Shown: positions 1 to 7,076, numbered from the stretch's first letter. The stretch: 8,522 nucleotides of DNA from an uncultured bacterium (GCA_903908025.1 CAIVQM010000511.1:1-8522); one strand, 5' to 3'. Notes: a model not told the origin generated them from the letters alone. Numbers and translations are program-made.

Positions 1-2249
1 AGCTCAGTGGCCTCTCCGAGCATGGATTCAATTCCATCGCGACGGTGCCGGGCGAGAAGGACTTCCGCAAGCGTCACGTGTTCGAACTCGCGCACATAGG
101 TGAGGCCCTGCAGGGAGCTCACATCGTGGTCACGTGCCCAGCGCACCGCCGCATCAATATCGCCCTGCTGAACAAGGAGCCGCGCCGCCACGGCGTGCAA
201 CGGCCGGACGTTGGGCGAGAAGTCACCGAGGTAGACCTGCTGTGCTTCTGCAACCCAGGCGAGCGCTGACGTGACGTCACCGTCTGCCGCTGCCAGCATG
301 GCTGCGGCGGCTCGCAACCGGTAGGGGAACTGCGGCAGGCCCCGCTCCTCCCCGAGGCTGCGTGCCCGCTCGATCTGCTCGCGGGCCTCGGCGAGGAGAC
401 CGCGCTCAAGTGCCCATTGGCTTAGCCCCACGTGCATATCCGCCACTCCACGGGTGGCACCGCCGGCCGCAGCGGCCAGACGAATTCCCTGGTCATAGCT
501 GGCGTGCGCGTCGCGCAGTCGTCCCTGAGCCAGTCGGATGTCAGCCAGGGTGATCGAGCAGCCAAGCACATCTGACACATGACCCACACGTCTGAGTCCC
601 TCAATGCACGAGGCGTAACGCTCATGAGCGGCGTCCAACTCACCACAGGCCCAGTGGGCCAGACCGGACAGCCCAAAGGCGGCGGCACGGACCACGTCAT
701 CTTCTGCGGTCGACGCCTCGACGGCGCGCCGCGCGTGACGGTGGGTTGCCGGCAGATCACCGGTGACCAGACACAACCCCGCACGATAGAGCTCGACGGC
801 TGAGGGCACACGAGCAAGTTCAGCGTCGTCGACGGCCCGAATCCCGAACGTGTCCTCTGCGGAATCGGTCCGCGCTGCCGTCCCGGAAGCATTCGCTTCA
901 ATGCGGGACCTGATCGCAGGTAACTGTCGTTCGACCCCCTTCAGTCGCCCTTCGATGTCGGCGAACTCATTGCTCGACATGAGGGCCCCGACGAAGCCGA
1001 CCGCAAGCACGGGCCGAGCCTGGAGGACGTCGTCAGGAAAGTCCCCCATCCATCGGCGAATGACGCCCTCCTGGCGATCGCGCTGCAGTGCGGGCAGTGC
1101 CGCCTCGGCGAGAACGGCGGCGCGTTCGACATCACCCGCGGCAAGAGCGTGCCGCACCGCCGACTCCGGTACTCCGGCGTCCGTGTACCACCGGCTCGCG
1201 CGCAGGTGTAGTCCGGCAACCTGTTCCGGGCGCTCATGGCGCAGGTGCGCCTGGAGGACGTCGGCGAACAGGTGGTGGTAGCGATACCACTGCCGCTGGT
1301 CGTCCAGCGGCACGAGGAAAAGGTTCGACCGCTCGAGCGCCTCGAGCATGGTGCGACTACCGACCTGCTCCAACACGTCATCGCACAGGTCACCACACAA
1401 GGGGCCGAGCACCGATGTCCTCATCAGGAAGTCCCTCGCCTCAACCGGCTGTCGCGACAGCACCTCGTCGACGAGATAGTCGACGACATGCCGGTCATCC
1501 CCGGCAAACCCAGCGATGTAGCCAGTGACGTCATCCCTGCCCTGCAGCGAGAGTGCCGCGAGCTGCAGGGCGGCCGCCCATCCCTCGGTCCGATTCTCCA
1601 GCGCGATCACATCGGCCGCGGCGACAGCGAGGCCGCCGACATCGGACAGGTAGACAGCCGTCTCATCGACGGTAAAGCGCAGGTCGCGGGCCCGGATCTC
1701 GACGAGCTCACCGCGTGCCCGCAACCGCGCCAGAGGCAGCTTCGGATCCGCGCGGGTGCTGATCACGATGCGCAGATTCGATGGACGGTGATCGAGGAAG
1801 AACTCCATCCCCTCAGCTACATCGGGACCGTCCGCACGGTGGTAGTCGTCGAGAACCAGGTCCACCTCGGTCGGCAGGGACTCAATCTCGTTGAGGACCG
1901 TTGTGAGCAGACTTCGTGTCGCAGGCTGCCCTGCGGCCAGCATGGGCAGGACGCCTGCCCCGACACCGGAGGCAGCATCGCTGAGGGCACTGACGACATA
2001 CAGCCAGAACGTGGCAGCCTGGGCGTCCCCTTCGTCCAATGAGACGAACGCGACCGACCGTGGCCCCGATGCCCTTCGGGCCAGCCAGTTGGCAAGGACC
2101 GTGGTCTTGCCGAACCCCGCGGGGGCCGAGACGAGCGTCAGCGATGCTTCCTCACCCGCTGCCATGAGCGTGGTCAGTCGCGCTCGGGGCACCATCGCCC
2201 CGCGTGGTATCGGGACACTGAACTTGGTTCCGACGAGGGTGCTCACCAT
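1..2249 (-). CDS. LuxR-family ATP-dependent regulator, MalT/LAL type (3' end cut by window edge)
   Basis: This is a large signal-responsive transcription activator of the MalT/LAL class: an ATPase of the STAND group, then TPR-like helical repeats, then normally a C-terminal LuxR helix-turn-helix. Translation by hand gives 749 open codons with no stop or frameshift. Residues 42-50 are the Walker A motif APAGFGKTT, and 131-137 are LVLDDYH (Walker B). R220-TEGWAAALQLA and W321-YRYHHLFAD are family signatures. Residues after about 340 are Ala-rich helical pairs typical of the TPR-like part. Family members are usually close to 900 residues, so roughly 130-150 residues including the DNA-binding domain should lie beyond base 1. 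The ATG at 2249 is chosen because AGGAGG (2263-2258) sits 8 bases upstream; an in-frame GTG nine codons earlier is less likely. Its ligand and target genes cannot be told. Codon use is looser than in the plus-strand genes (AGG, ATA, GGG and one TTA). Confidence 0.93.
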   Translation of the reverse strand, partial: MVSTLVGTKFSVPIPRGAMVPRARLTTLMAAGEEASLTLVSAPAGFGKTTVLANWLARRASGPRSVAFVSLDEGDAQAATFWLYVVSALSDAASGVGAGVLPMLAAGQPATRSLLTTVLNEIESLPTEVDLVLDDYHRADGPDVAEGMEFFLDHRPSNLRIVISTRADPKLPLARLRARGELVEIRARDLRFTVDETAVYLSDVGGLAVAAADVIALENRTEGWAAALQLAALSLQGRDDVTGYIAGFAGDDRHVVDYLVDEVLSRQPVEARDFLMRTSVLGPLCGDLCDDVLEQVGSRTMLEALERSNLFLVPLDDQRQWYRYHHLFADVLQAHLRHERPEQVAGLHLRASRWYTDAGVPESAVRHALAAGDVERAAVLAEAALPALQRDRQEGVIRRWMGDFPDDVLQARPVLAVGFVGALMSSNEFADIEGRLKGVERQLPAIRSRIEANASGTAARTDSAEDTFGIRAVDDAELARVPSAVELYRAGLCLVTGDLPATHRHARRAVEASTAEDDVVRAAAFGLSGLAHWACGELDAAHERYASCIEGLRRVGHVSDVLGCSITLADIRLAQGRLRDAHASYDQGIRLAAAAGGATRGVADMHVGLSQWALERGLLAEAREQIERARSLGEERGLPQFPYRLRAAAAMLAAADGDVTSALAWVAEAQQVYLGDFSPNVRPLHAVAARLLVQQGDIDAAVRWARDHDVSSLQGLTYVREFEHVTLAEVLLARHRRDGIESMLGEATE

Positions 2250-2257
2250 CGGGAGCT

Positions 2258-2263
2258 CCTCCT
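2258..2263 (-). promoter_or_regulatory. Shine-Dalgarno of the LAL regulator
   Basis: The minus strand reads AGGAGG followed by 8 bases and then ATG at 2249. This strong site fixes the start of the regulator and argues against the in-frame GTG upstream. Confidence 0.75.
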
Positions 2264-2287
2264 CTGCACGATCCACGGTGATCGCAG
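2264..2287. repeat. Imperfect inverted repeat upstream of the LAL regulator
   Basis: CGATC (2269-2273) and GATCG (2280-2284) are perfect inverted arms around 6 bases. Flanking CTGC (2264-2267) and GCAG (2284-2287) nearly extend the symmetry. It lies just upstream of the ribosome binding site of the regulator gene, within the 132-base gap 2250-2381. It could be an operator or a leader hairpin, or chance. I see no convincing -35/-10 pair and no terminator in this gap. Confidence 0.25.
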
Positions 2288-2381
2288 AGGTGGTCGACCG
2301 CTGGTCGCGCGATCCTCTGACGCCCTAGAGCCCCTCACTATGGCCTACGCAGATGTTCGGGACCAGCCCTCCATGCGCATT

Positions 2382-2660
2382 TCAGCTCGTGGCTGCGGGC
2401 GGCGGTCCGACGGTGGGATAGATCTCGATGTCCCACCACTTCGCCATCGGCAGCGTCTCCACCGTTGCCCGGGCGTCGTCCTCACTTTCCGCGAGAACTT
2501 CGAGGAAGACCCTGCCTTTGGCTGGCGAGACGTGCACCGCACCCATGCGTCCGTCGGCACGCAGCAACTGTACCTGCGCAACCTCCTCTGAGATGACCGC
2601 ATTCATGAGCGGCAGGTCTGTTTCCGGCGAGAATCCGGCGATCACCATGAACGTGCCCAT
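2382..2660 (-). CDS. Muconolactone delta-isomerase-like small protein (ferredoxin-like dimeric barrel type)
   Basis: A 92-residue protein resembling the muconolactone isomerase (MIase) family, small alpha/beta-barrel proteins that isomerise lactones in aromatic degradation. Many relatives have no known substrate. Supporting features are the N-terminal strand MGTFMVIAGF, a helix with EEVAQVQLLRADGRM (25-39), the strand GRVFLEVLA, and the C-terminal pattern ETLPMAKWWDIEIYP (68-82), which matches the LPL..YMDIEV end of classical CatC. The start is ATG 2660, because AAGGAG (2675-2670) is spaced 9 bases from it. A longer frame reaching 2720 would overlap the upstream gene and read through this ribosome binding site. 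It lies 20 bases downstream of the NmrA-like gene on the same strand, so the two are probably cotranscribed. No other aromatic-pathway gene is visible, so a catabolic role is only a suggestion; a stress-related or accessory role is equally possible. Confidence 0.8.
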   Translation of the reverse strand: MGTFMVIAGFSPETDLPLMNAVISEEVAQVQLLRADGRMGAVHVSPAKGRVFLEVLAESEDDARATVETLPMAKWWDIEIYPTVGPPPAATS

Positions 2661-2680
2661 ATGAGTTGTCTCCTTCTCGA

Positions 2681-3586
2681 TCACGAAGCTGCGTTGGCAG
2701 GCATGTTCGCCGACGCCCAACTGGCGAAGTCCGTCGATGGGGTCGTGCTGACCCTGCGCGCGGCGGCAATGGCCTCAGCACCGGTGGGACCGAGATAGGT
2801 GTGCTTCAGCCAGTAGAGCATCATCTGCGCGAACTCACCGGCGCCGGGGAAGAAGGTCGCGTACACCTCCGCCGGGACCTCGACGGTGGCGATCGCGTGA
2901 CCCTGCGCGTTGAGGATGGCGGCGAGTTCATCAAAGCTGGTCAGAACAGCAGCAGAGGACAGGTATGCGCCGGCGCCGACTATCTCCGGGTGCTCGAATG
3001 CGCCAGCGACGACCCCACCCAGGTCTGCGATCGAGCCCGCATGCACCACCGGCGCATCGGCCGGAATGGGCAGGACCCAGCCGCTACGGCCATCGGGCAA
3101 CGGCTGCGGTGCCAGGAACCCCAGCAGGTTCTCGAAGTAGAACGGCGCCTCGACGAAGGTGAAGGAGTCGAAGCCCGCGTCGCGGACGAGGTCGTCAACC
3201 TTGGCCTTGTTCGTGAAGTGCGGGACGTCGAACTCATCGTCGCTGATCACCCCGACATCGGGCAGTGTCGACCAGACGAAGTGCCGGACGCCGGCCGTGA
3301 CGGCGGCATCGACGGCGGCGCGGCCTTGGGAGATCTCGTCCTGCCCCGAATCGGTGAAGTTCGACACCGCGAACACTCCGTAGGCACCGGAAAAGGCGGC
3401 CTCGAGACTGCTCGGATCATGGAGATCCGCCGCCGCCACCTCGTCGGCCGGACCGGTGTAACCAGCCGGGTTGCGGGTCAGGGCGCGAACGCGGAAGGCG
3501 CCCCCGTCGATCAGGGCCCGGACGACGGCGCCGCCCTGGGCGCCGGTAGCCCCCAGCACTGCGATGAGCGGTCGATCTGCAGACAT
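2681..3586 (-). CDS. NmrA-family NAD(P)-binding protein
   Basis: A 301-residue atypical short-chain dehydrogenase of the NmrA/TMR type: a Rossmann fold that binds NAD(P) and acts as a redox sensor or as an oxidoreductase on an unknown substrate. Seen in the sequence: the dinucleotide loop GATGAQG (12-18), ALTRNP (35-40) at the end of the second strand where NADP phosphate is normally contacted, DLHDPSSLEAAF (54-65), HFVWSTLPDV (102-111), a Lys-containing VPHFTNKAKVDDLV (121-134), and EAPFYFENLLGFLAP (146-160), which corresponds to the usual gFfmeN block. The YxxxK catalytic pair of classical SDRs is not apparent, as usual for NmrA proteins. ATG 3586 is preferred over ATG 3592 because AGAGG sits at suitable spacing only for the former. 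It is divergent from the marR-like gene and is followed directly by the isomerase-like gene. The paired operator upstream implies MarR control. Confidence 0.88.
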   Translation of the reverse strand: MSADRPLIAVLGATGAQGGAVVRALIDGGAFRVRALTRNPAGYTGPADEVAAADLHDPSSLEAAFSGAYGVFAVSNFTDSGQDEISQGRAAVDAAVTAGVRHFVWSTLPDVGVISDDEFDVPHFTNKAKVDDLVRDAGFDSFTFVEAPFYFENLLGFLAPQPLPDGRSGWVLPIPADAPVVHAGSIADLGGVVAGAFEHPEIVGAGAYLSSAAVLTSFDELAAILNAQGHAIATVEVPAEVYATFFPGAGEFAQMMLYWLKHTYLGPTGAEAIAAARRVSTTPSTDFASWASANMPANAAS

Positions 3587-3603
3587 GGACATTCCTCTCG
3601 GTT

Positions 3604-3619
3604 GTATTGCATGTGCAAC
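3604..3619 (+). promoter_or_regulatory. Putative MarR operator, site 1
   Basis: The sequence is GTATTGC-ATGT-GCAAC, with the core TTGC-N4-GCAA (3607-3618). The core fits the TTGCC-N2-GGCAA type consensus known for E. coli MarR. It lies between two divergent genes, one of which encodes a MarR protein. Site 2 is its mirror image. Confidence 0.65.
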
Positions 3620-3632
3620 GTACCGGATGGCT

Positions 3633-3648
3633 GTTGCATACGCAATAC
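3633..3648 (-). promoter_or_regulatory. Putative MarR operator, site 2
   Basis: On the plus strand this reads GTTGC-ATAC-GCAATAC; on the minus strand it is GTATTGC-GTAT-GCAAC, the same 16-base pattern as site 1. The core TTGC-N4-GCAA occupies 3634-3645, exactly 27 bases from the core of site 1. The site ends 8 bases before the marR-like ATG, so binding there should block expression of that gene. Confidence 0.65.
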
Positions 3649-3655
3649 TTGGCAC

Positions 3656-4132
3656 ATGACCACGAACCCGTCCGCGCTCACCACCTGGCTCGCCCGCCCC
3701 GAGGCCGACCGGCTGGCCTGGAACAACTTCCGCACGGCGGCGGCCGGGGTCATCGCCCAGGTCGACACCGATCTGCAGCAGCATCTGCACATCGGATACA
3801 CCGATGTCGATGCCCTCATCCACCTGTCCGTTGCCGACGAGCACACCCTCCGCATGGCGGTGCTCGCCCGGTCCGTCTCGCGCAGCCCCAGTGCCCTGAC
3901 CCGCCTCGTGGACCGACTAGAGGAGCGGGGCCTCGTCGCGCGCACCCGGCACTCCCCCACGGATGTCAGCGTGACGCTGACGGACGATGGGCTCGACCTC
4001 ATCGCGGAGGCGGCGCCCCGCATCCTCAACCTCGTCGACCAGATCTTCTGGGCACCGCTCACGACCAGCGAGCGCGACGCCCTGGCCGCCATCTGCCTCA
4101 AGTTGCTGCAAGCCGAGCCGCCGGACTGCTGA
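3656..4132 (+). CDS. MarR-family winged-helix transcriptional regulator
   Basis: A 158-residue MarR-type repressor, normally a dimer released from DNA by a small ligand or by oxidation. Residues 17-45 form the N-terminal dimerisation helix. Residues 62-92 hold the helix-turn-helix, with the recognition helix around SPSALTRLVDRLEERGL (77-93) matching the family's s.s.vtrlvdrLe..Glv pattern. Residues 95-112 (ARTRHSPTDVSVTLTDDG) are the wing, and the C-terminal helix closes the dimer. The wing lacks the usual D.R motif: it reads HSPTDVS rather than DPxDRR. The single Cys residues at 147 and 158 are C-terminal, so an OhrR-like N-terminal redox Cys is absent. The start is ATG 3656, giving a normal family length; no Shine-Dalgarno precedes it, so it may be leaderless. 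The likely targets are its own gene and the divergent NmrA/isomerase operon; the inducer is unknown. Confidence 0.9.
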   Translation: MTTNPSALTTWLARPEADRLAWNNFRTAAAGVIAQVDTDLQQHLHIGYTDVDALIHLSVADEHTLRMAVLARSVSRSPSALTRLVDRLEERGLVARTRHSPTDVSVTLTDDGLDLIAEAAPRILNLVDQIFWAPLTTSERDALAAICLKLLQAEPPDC

Positions 4133-4137
4133 AGCCG

Positions 4138-4161
4138 GGCCGAATGTGGCCATTTCGGGCC
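4138..4161 (+). terminator. Possible hairpin after the marR-like gene
   Basis: GGCCGAATG (4138-4146) can pair with CATTTCGGGCC (4151-4161) around the loop TGGC, with two single-base bulges. It begins 5 bases after the stop codon of the marR-like gene. There is no U-tract, so it may be a weak terminator, a processing stem or chance; the plus-strand genes could still be read through from the marR-like promoter. Confidence 0.3.
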
Positions 4162-4181
4162 TCGTGACGCATGATGGAGGG

Positions 4182-5282
4182 GTGACCGTCTTCGATCGAA
4201 ACCCCCGCCTGCGCTGGGCCGTCCCCGCAACCCTCGTCGCCCTGATCGTCGGGGGAACCCTCGTCGGATCGGTGGCCGCGTCCGCCGATTCCGGGCTGCC
4301 GCCCCTGACGGCGCAGGAACTGCTCGTGCAGGCGCAGGCGCCGAACGCCACGAGCGTGTCCGGCACCGTCGAGGCGACGGCGGACCTCGGGCTCCCTGAG
4401 CTGCCGATGAGCAGCAGCCGCGGCGCGAATCCGACGGCAATGCTGAGCGGCACGAACACCGCGCGCGTCTGGAGCGATGGTGCAGGTGGCTCGCGCGTCG
4501 CCCTGCTTGCCGATGCGGATGAGTACGACATCGTGCGCAACGGCCAGGACGTCTGGGCATACTCGAACGCCGACCGGACGGTCGAGCACTACGTCCTGCC
4601 GGACCGCGATGCCCCGACCGACATCCCCGCGAACGTCTCACTTCCCAGCACTCCGCAGGAGGCTGCGACACAGGCTCTTGCCGCGATCGACAGCAGCACC
4701 GCAGTCACGACGTCCGGTGTGGACCGTGTCGCCGGTCGCGATGTCTACGAGCTGATCCTCACCCCGAAGCCATCCGACACGCTTGTGGCCAAGGTCGTCA
4801 TCGCCATGGATGGCGCGACATTCGTTCCCCTGCGCGTGCAGGTCTACTCGACGCAGATGCAGGAGCCCGCATTCGAGATCGGCTTCACGTCCGTCGATTT
4901 TGGCGCCGTCGATCCAGCTCTCTTCGCCTTCACTCCCCCGGCCGGTGCCACCGTCACTGAGCATCCCGCAGGGTCGATGACGAAGCCGACCACTGATGCA
5001 CCCAACGGGCCGAAGCCCACGGTCGTCGGCACCGGCTGGAGCACCGTCGCCATCATGACCGTGCCCGCCGATGCCCTTGCTGGAACGGACTCCGCCCCGG
5101 CGAGCGATTCGGGCGCGCAGGCCGCGTCGATGCTTCAGGCGCTTCCGACCACGTCCGGCGCATGGGGCAGCGGCAAGGTCCTCGAGGGCACCCTGTTCAC
5201 CGCGATCCTCACGGACGACGGTCGCCTCGCCATCGGTGCGGTTTCGCCCACGACGCTGGGCGCCGCGCTGGCCGCCTCGTGA
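4182..5282 (+). CDS. Secreted LolA-like (LolA/RseB-fold) protein
   Basis: A 366-residue exported protein of the actinobacterial LolA/RseB-like family, whose fold is a half-barrel that holds acyl chains in LolA. The N-terminus is a signal peptide: RNPRLRW, a hydrophobic stretch at about 13-32, and a probable cut after VAASA (35). There is no lipobox Cys, so it is predicted to be released rather than lipid-anchored. The mature part starts SGLPPLTAQELL, followed by SVSGTVEATADLGLP, a LolA-like first strand. It then has DEYDIVRNGQDVWAYSNADR, VAGRDVYELILTPK, MDGATFVPLRVQVYS and FEIGFTSVDFG, all typical LolA/RseB strand blocks. The C-terminal TLFTAILTDDGRLAIGAV is the conserved tail of this family. 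The start is uncertain: GTG 4182 fits the family N-terminus, but GGAGG lies only 1 base before it; in-frame GTG 4164 has no Shine-Dalgarno. It overlaps the ABC ATPase gene by 4 bases, which suggests it serves that transporter as substrate carrier or sensor. Confidence 0.82.
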   Translation: MTVFDRNPRLRWAVPATLVALIVGGTLVGSVAASADSGLPPLTAQELLVQAQAPNATSVSGTVEATADLGLPELPMSSSRGANPTAMLSGTNTARVWSDGAGGSRVALLADADEYDIVRNGQDVWAYSNADRTVEHYVLPDRDAPTDIPANVSLPSTPQEAATQALAAIDSSTAVTTSGVDRVAGRDVYELILTPKPSDTLVAKVVIAMDGATFVPLRVQVYSTQMQEPAFEIGFTSVDFGAVDPALFAFTPPAGATVTEHPAGSMTKPTTDAPNGPKPTVVGTGWSTVAIMTVPADALAGTDSAPASDSGAQAASMLQALPTTSGAWGSGKVLEGTLFTAILTDDGRLAIGAVSPTTLGAALAAS

Positions 5283-6217
5283 CCCTGGCACCCGCTGCGG
5301 TCGCCACTTCGGGACTGACCAAGCAGTTCGGCAGCCAGATGGCGGTCGATGGCATCGACCTCGACGTCCCCCTCGGCTCGGTCTACGGCTTCCTGGGCCC
5401 TAACGGCTCCGGCAAGACGACCACCATCCGGATGCTGCTCGGACTCGTGCAGGCCTCGGCCGGTGAGATCCAGGTCCTCGGCTCGGACATGCCCGCTCAC
5501 GTATCGACCGTGCTGCCTCGGGTGGGCTCGCTCGTCGAAGGACCGGCTTTCCATCCCTACCTGTCGGGACGCGCCAACCTTGTGCGACTTGATGCTGCCG
5601 ATCGCTTCGCCGATCCGCGCACCAGTCGGGCGCGCACCGACGCCGCCCTCGAGCGCGTCGGCTTGATGGCCGCAGCGGGCAAGAAGTACCGCGCCTATTC
5701 GCTCGGCATGCGCCAGCGACTTGCCATCGCCGCAGCCCTGCTCATGCCTCGCGAACTTCTCGTCCTGGACGAGCCGACGAACGGCCTCGACCCGCAGGGC
5801 ACGCGCGAGGTCCGCACCCTCATCGCCTCGCTCGCATCCGAGGGCACCACCGTCCTCGTCTCCAGCCACCTCCTTTCCGAGGTCGAGCAGGTCTGCTCGC
5901 ATCTGGGAGTGATGCGACAGGGCCGACTCGTGGCGCAGGGCACCCTCGACGACGTCCGCGGTGGTGCACGACCGGTCGCTGAGGTCCTCACCACCGACGT
6001 CGAGCGCGCCGCATCCGTCCTGCGCGACCTGGGCCTGGCCGACATCGCCGTAACGCCGAACGGTGTCCGCGCAACACCGTCAGACATCGACCCCGCGCGG
6101 ATCGTGGCTGCACTCGTCCACGCAGAGGTCGCCGTGCGCGGCTTCAGCATCCAGGCACCGAGCCTCGAAGACCTGTTCGTGTCCCTCACCGGGGAGGGCT
6201 TCGATGTCAGCGGCTAA
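5279..6217 (+). CDS. ABC transporter ATP-binding protein (ABC-2/BcrA-like exporter)
   Basis: A 312-residue ATPase that powers an ABC-2 type exporter at the cytoplasmic face. Motifs in order: Walker A GPNGSGKT (40-47), the segment VGSLVEGPAFHPYLSGRANL (82-101) with Glu where many ABC proteins have the Q-loop Gln (common in the BcrA/DrrA branch), the signature YSLGMRQRL (140-148), Walker B with catalytic Glu in LLVLDEP (160-166), the D-loop NGLD (168-171), and the switch His197 in SSHLL. Residues after about 220 form the C-terminal extension typical of the branch, ending PSLEDLFVSLTGE. All catalytic residues are present. The start GTG 5279 overlaps the stop of the LolA-like gene as GTGA, so translation is probably coupled; longer in-frame versions would lie inside that gene. 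The permease follows with a 14-base overlap. The substrate cannot be read from the sequence; peptide, drug or lipid are all possible. Confidence 0.93.
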   Translation: MTLAPAAVATSGLTKQFGSQMAVDGIDLDVPLGSVYGFLGPNGSGKTTTIRMLLGLVQASAGEIQVLGSDMPAHVSTVLPRVGSLVEGPAFHPYLSGRANLVRLDAADRFADPRTSRARTDAALERVGLMAAAGKKYRAYSLGMRQRLAIAAALLMPRELLVLDEPTNGLDPQGTREVRTLIASLASEGTTVLVSSHLLSEVEQVCSHLGVMRQGRLVAQGTLDDVRGGARPVAEVLTTDVERAASVLRDLGLADIAVTPNGVRATPSDIDPARIVAALVHAEVAVRGFSIQAPSLEDLFVSLTGEGFDVSG

Positions 6218-7028
6218 CGCATCGCTGCGCCTCCTGGGATCGGAGATGCACCTCATCGTCGGGCGTCGTCGCAACCAGGCGGGCATTCTCGTGCTGGCGG
6301 CCGTGCCGATCCTGATCGCCGTTGCCCTGAAGTACTCCTCACCCGGTCACGGCCGAGGTACCGGCTTCATCGCTTCGGCGACGTCGAACGGGATCTTCGT
6401 CGCGCTCTCGGCTCTGACCATCGAGCTCGCGCTGTTCCTTCCCCTTGCTGTCGCCGTGCTGTCGGGCGATGCCATCGCGGGCGAGGCGAACACCGGCACA
6501 TTGCGCTACCTGCTCACCGTTCCCGTGCAGCGCACGCGACTTCTGGTGATCAAGTACATCTCGCTCGTCATCGGAGCCCTCATCGGTGTCGTGGTCGTCA
6601 CGGTGGCCGGCATCATCGCCGGCGGCATCTTCTTCGGGCTCGGGCCGGTGACCCTTCTTTCCGGCGACCAGATCACCCTTGTCGCTGCGCTCGGCCGCGT
6701 AGCGCTGGCGGTGCTGTACATCACCGCATGCCTGGCCGGCCTTGCTGCGATCGGCCTGTTCGTCTCCACGCTGACCGAGCAGCCCATCGCGGCGATGATC
6801 ACGGTCACCATCATCTCGACGGCCATGTGGATCCTCGACGGCATCTCGCAGCTGGACTGGATCCATCCGTGGCTGCCCGTGCACTACTGGCCCTCGTTCG
6901 CCGATCTGTTCCGCAACCCGATGTTCTTCGACAGCATGCGGCAGGGGCTCCTCGTCACGCTCGGCTACATCGCCGTGTTCGCCACGCTCGCCTGGGCGCG
7001 CTTCGCGCAGAAGGACATCACGAGCTGA
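6204..7028 (+). CDS. ABC-2 type transporter permease
   Basis: A 274-residue membrane protein, the channel half of the exporter whose ATPase is encoded just upstream. Six hydrophobic segments are visible at about 26-43, 62-88, 117-147, 163-189, 195-215 and 247-266. The block IAGEANTGTLRYLLTVPVQR (91-110) between segments 2 and 3 is the cytoplasmic coupling region typical of ABC-2 permeases (E..xGTLryLLt.Pv.R). The start is ATG 6204, preceded by GGGGAGGG at 5 bases and inside the last codons of the ATPase gene, so the two are translationally linked. Its length is ordinary for the family. With one ATPase and one permease gene, the working unit is expected to be a dimer of each. The adjacent secreted LolA-like protein is the obvious candidate partner on the outer face. 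Confidence 0.9.
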   Translation: MSAANASLRLLGSEMHLIVGRRRNQAGILVLAAVPILIAVALKYSSPGHGRGTGFIASATSNGIFVALSALTIELALFLPLAVAVLSGDAIAGEANTGTLRYLLTVPVQRTRLLVIKYISLVIGALIGVVVVTVAGIIAGGIFFGLGPVTLLSGDQITLVAALGRVALAVLYITACLAGLAAIGLFVSTLTEQPIAAMITVTIISTAMWILDGISQLDWIHPWLPVHYWPSFADLFRNPMFFDSMRQGLLVTLGYIAVFATLAWARFAQKDITS

Positions 7029-7058
7029 CAGCACGTCCACACCAAAGCGACCCTGAGC

Positions 7059-7073
7059 GCCGGCAAATCCGGC
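7059..7073 (+). promoter_or_regulatory. Small hairpin just before the MMPL start codon
   Basis: GCCGG (7059-7063) and CCGGC (7069-7073) form a 5-bp GC stem around the loop CAAAT, ending 3 bases before ATG 7077. No Shine-Dalgarno is visible here and no U-tract follows. It might limit translation of the MMPL gene relative to the ABC genes, or be chance. The 48-base gap holds no other signal I can support. Confidence 0.3.
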
Positions 7074-7076
7074 ACT

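Larger units (their letters stand above)
3587..3655. promoter_or_regulatory. Divergent promoter region between the NmrA-like and marR-like genes
   Basis: The 69 bases between the two starts must hold promoters in both directions. For the leftward gene, TTGCGT (3645-3640) and TACGTT (3622-3617) are spaced 17 bases, but the -10 match is weak. For the rightward gene, CAATAC (3643-3648) lies 8-13 bases before the ATG at 3656 and no Shine-Dalgarno is visible, so a leaderless transcript is possible. Both candidate elements overlap the paired operators, which would suit repression. Confidence 0.5.

Noticed and set aside
1236..2042. 268-codon plus-strand open frame inside the LAL regulator region
   Set aside because: It lies opposite the ATPase domain of the regulator. 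The minus-strand frame has Walker motifs and family signatures, while this product has none.
2661..2720. N-terminal extension of the isomerase-like protein to ATG 2720
   Set aside because: It would overlap the end of the NmrA-like gene and translate the Shine-Dalgarno itself; ATG 2660 has proper spacing and gives the family length.
2666..3655. Long plus-strand extension upstream of the marR-like ATG
   Set aside because: The open frame continues opposite the NmrA-like gene, but the product there is not MarR-like and the region 3604-3648 is the operator/promoter. ATG 3656 gives a normal MarR length.
3511..4671. Minus-strand open frame across the marR-like and LolA-like genes
   Set aside because: Its product is Arg/Ser rich and featureless, and it runs opposite two genes with clear family motifs and through the operator region.
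5135..5902. Minus-strand open frame opposite the ABC ATPase gene
   Set aside because: No domain or ribosome binding site supports it. The plus strand encodes a complete set of ABC ATPase motifs.
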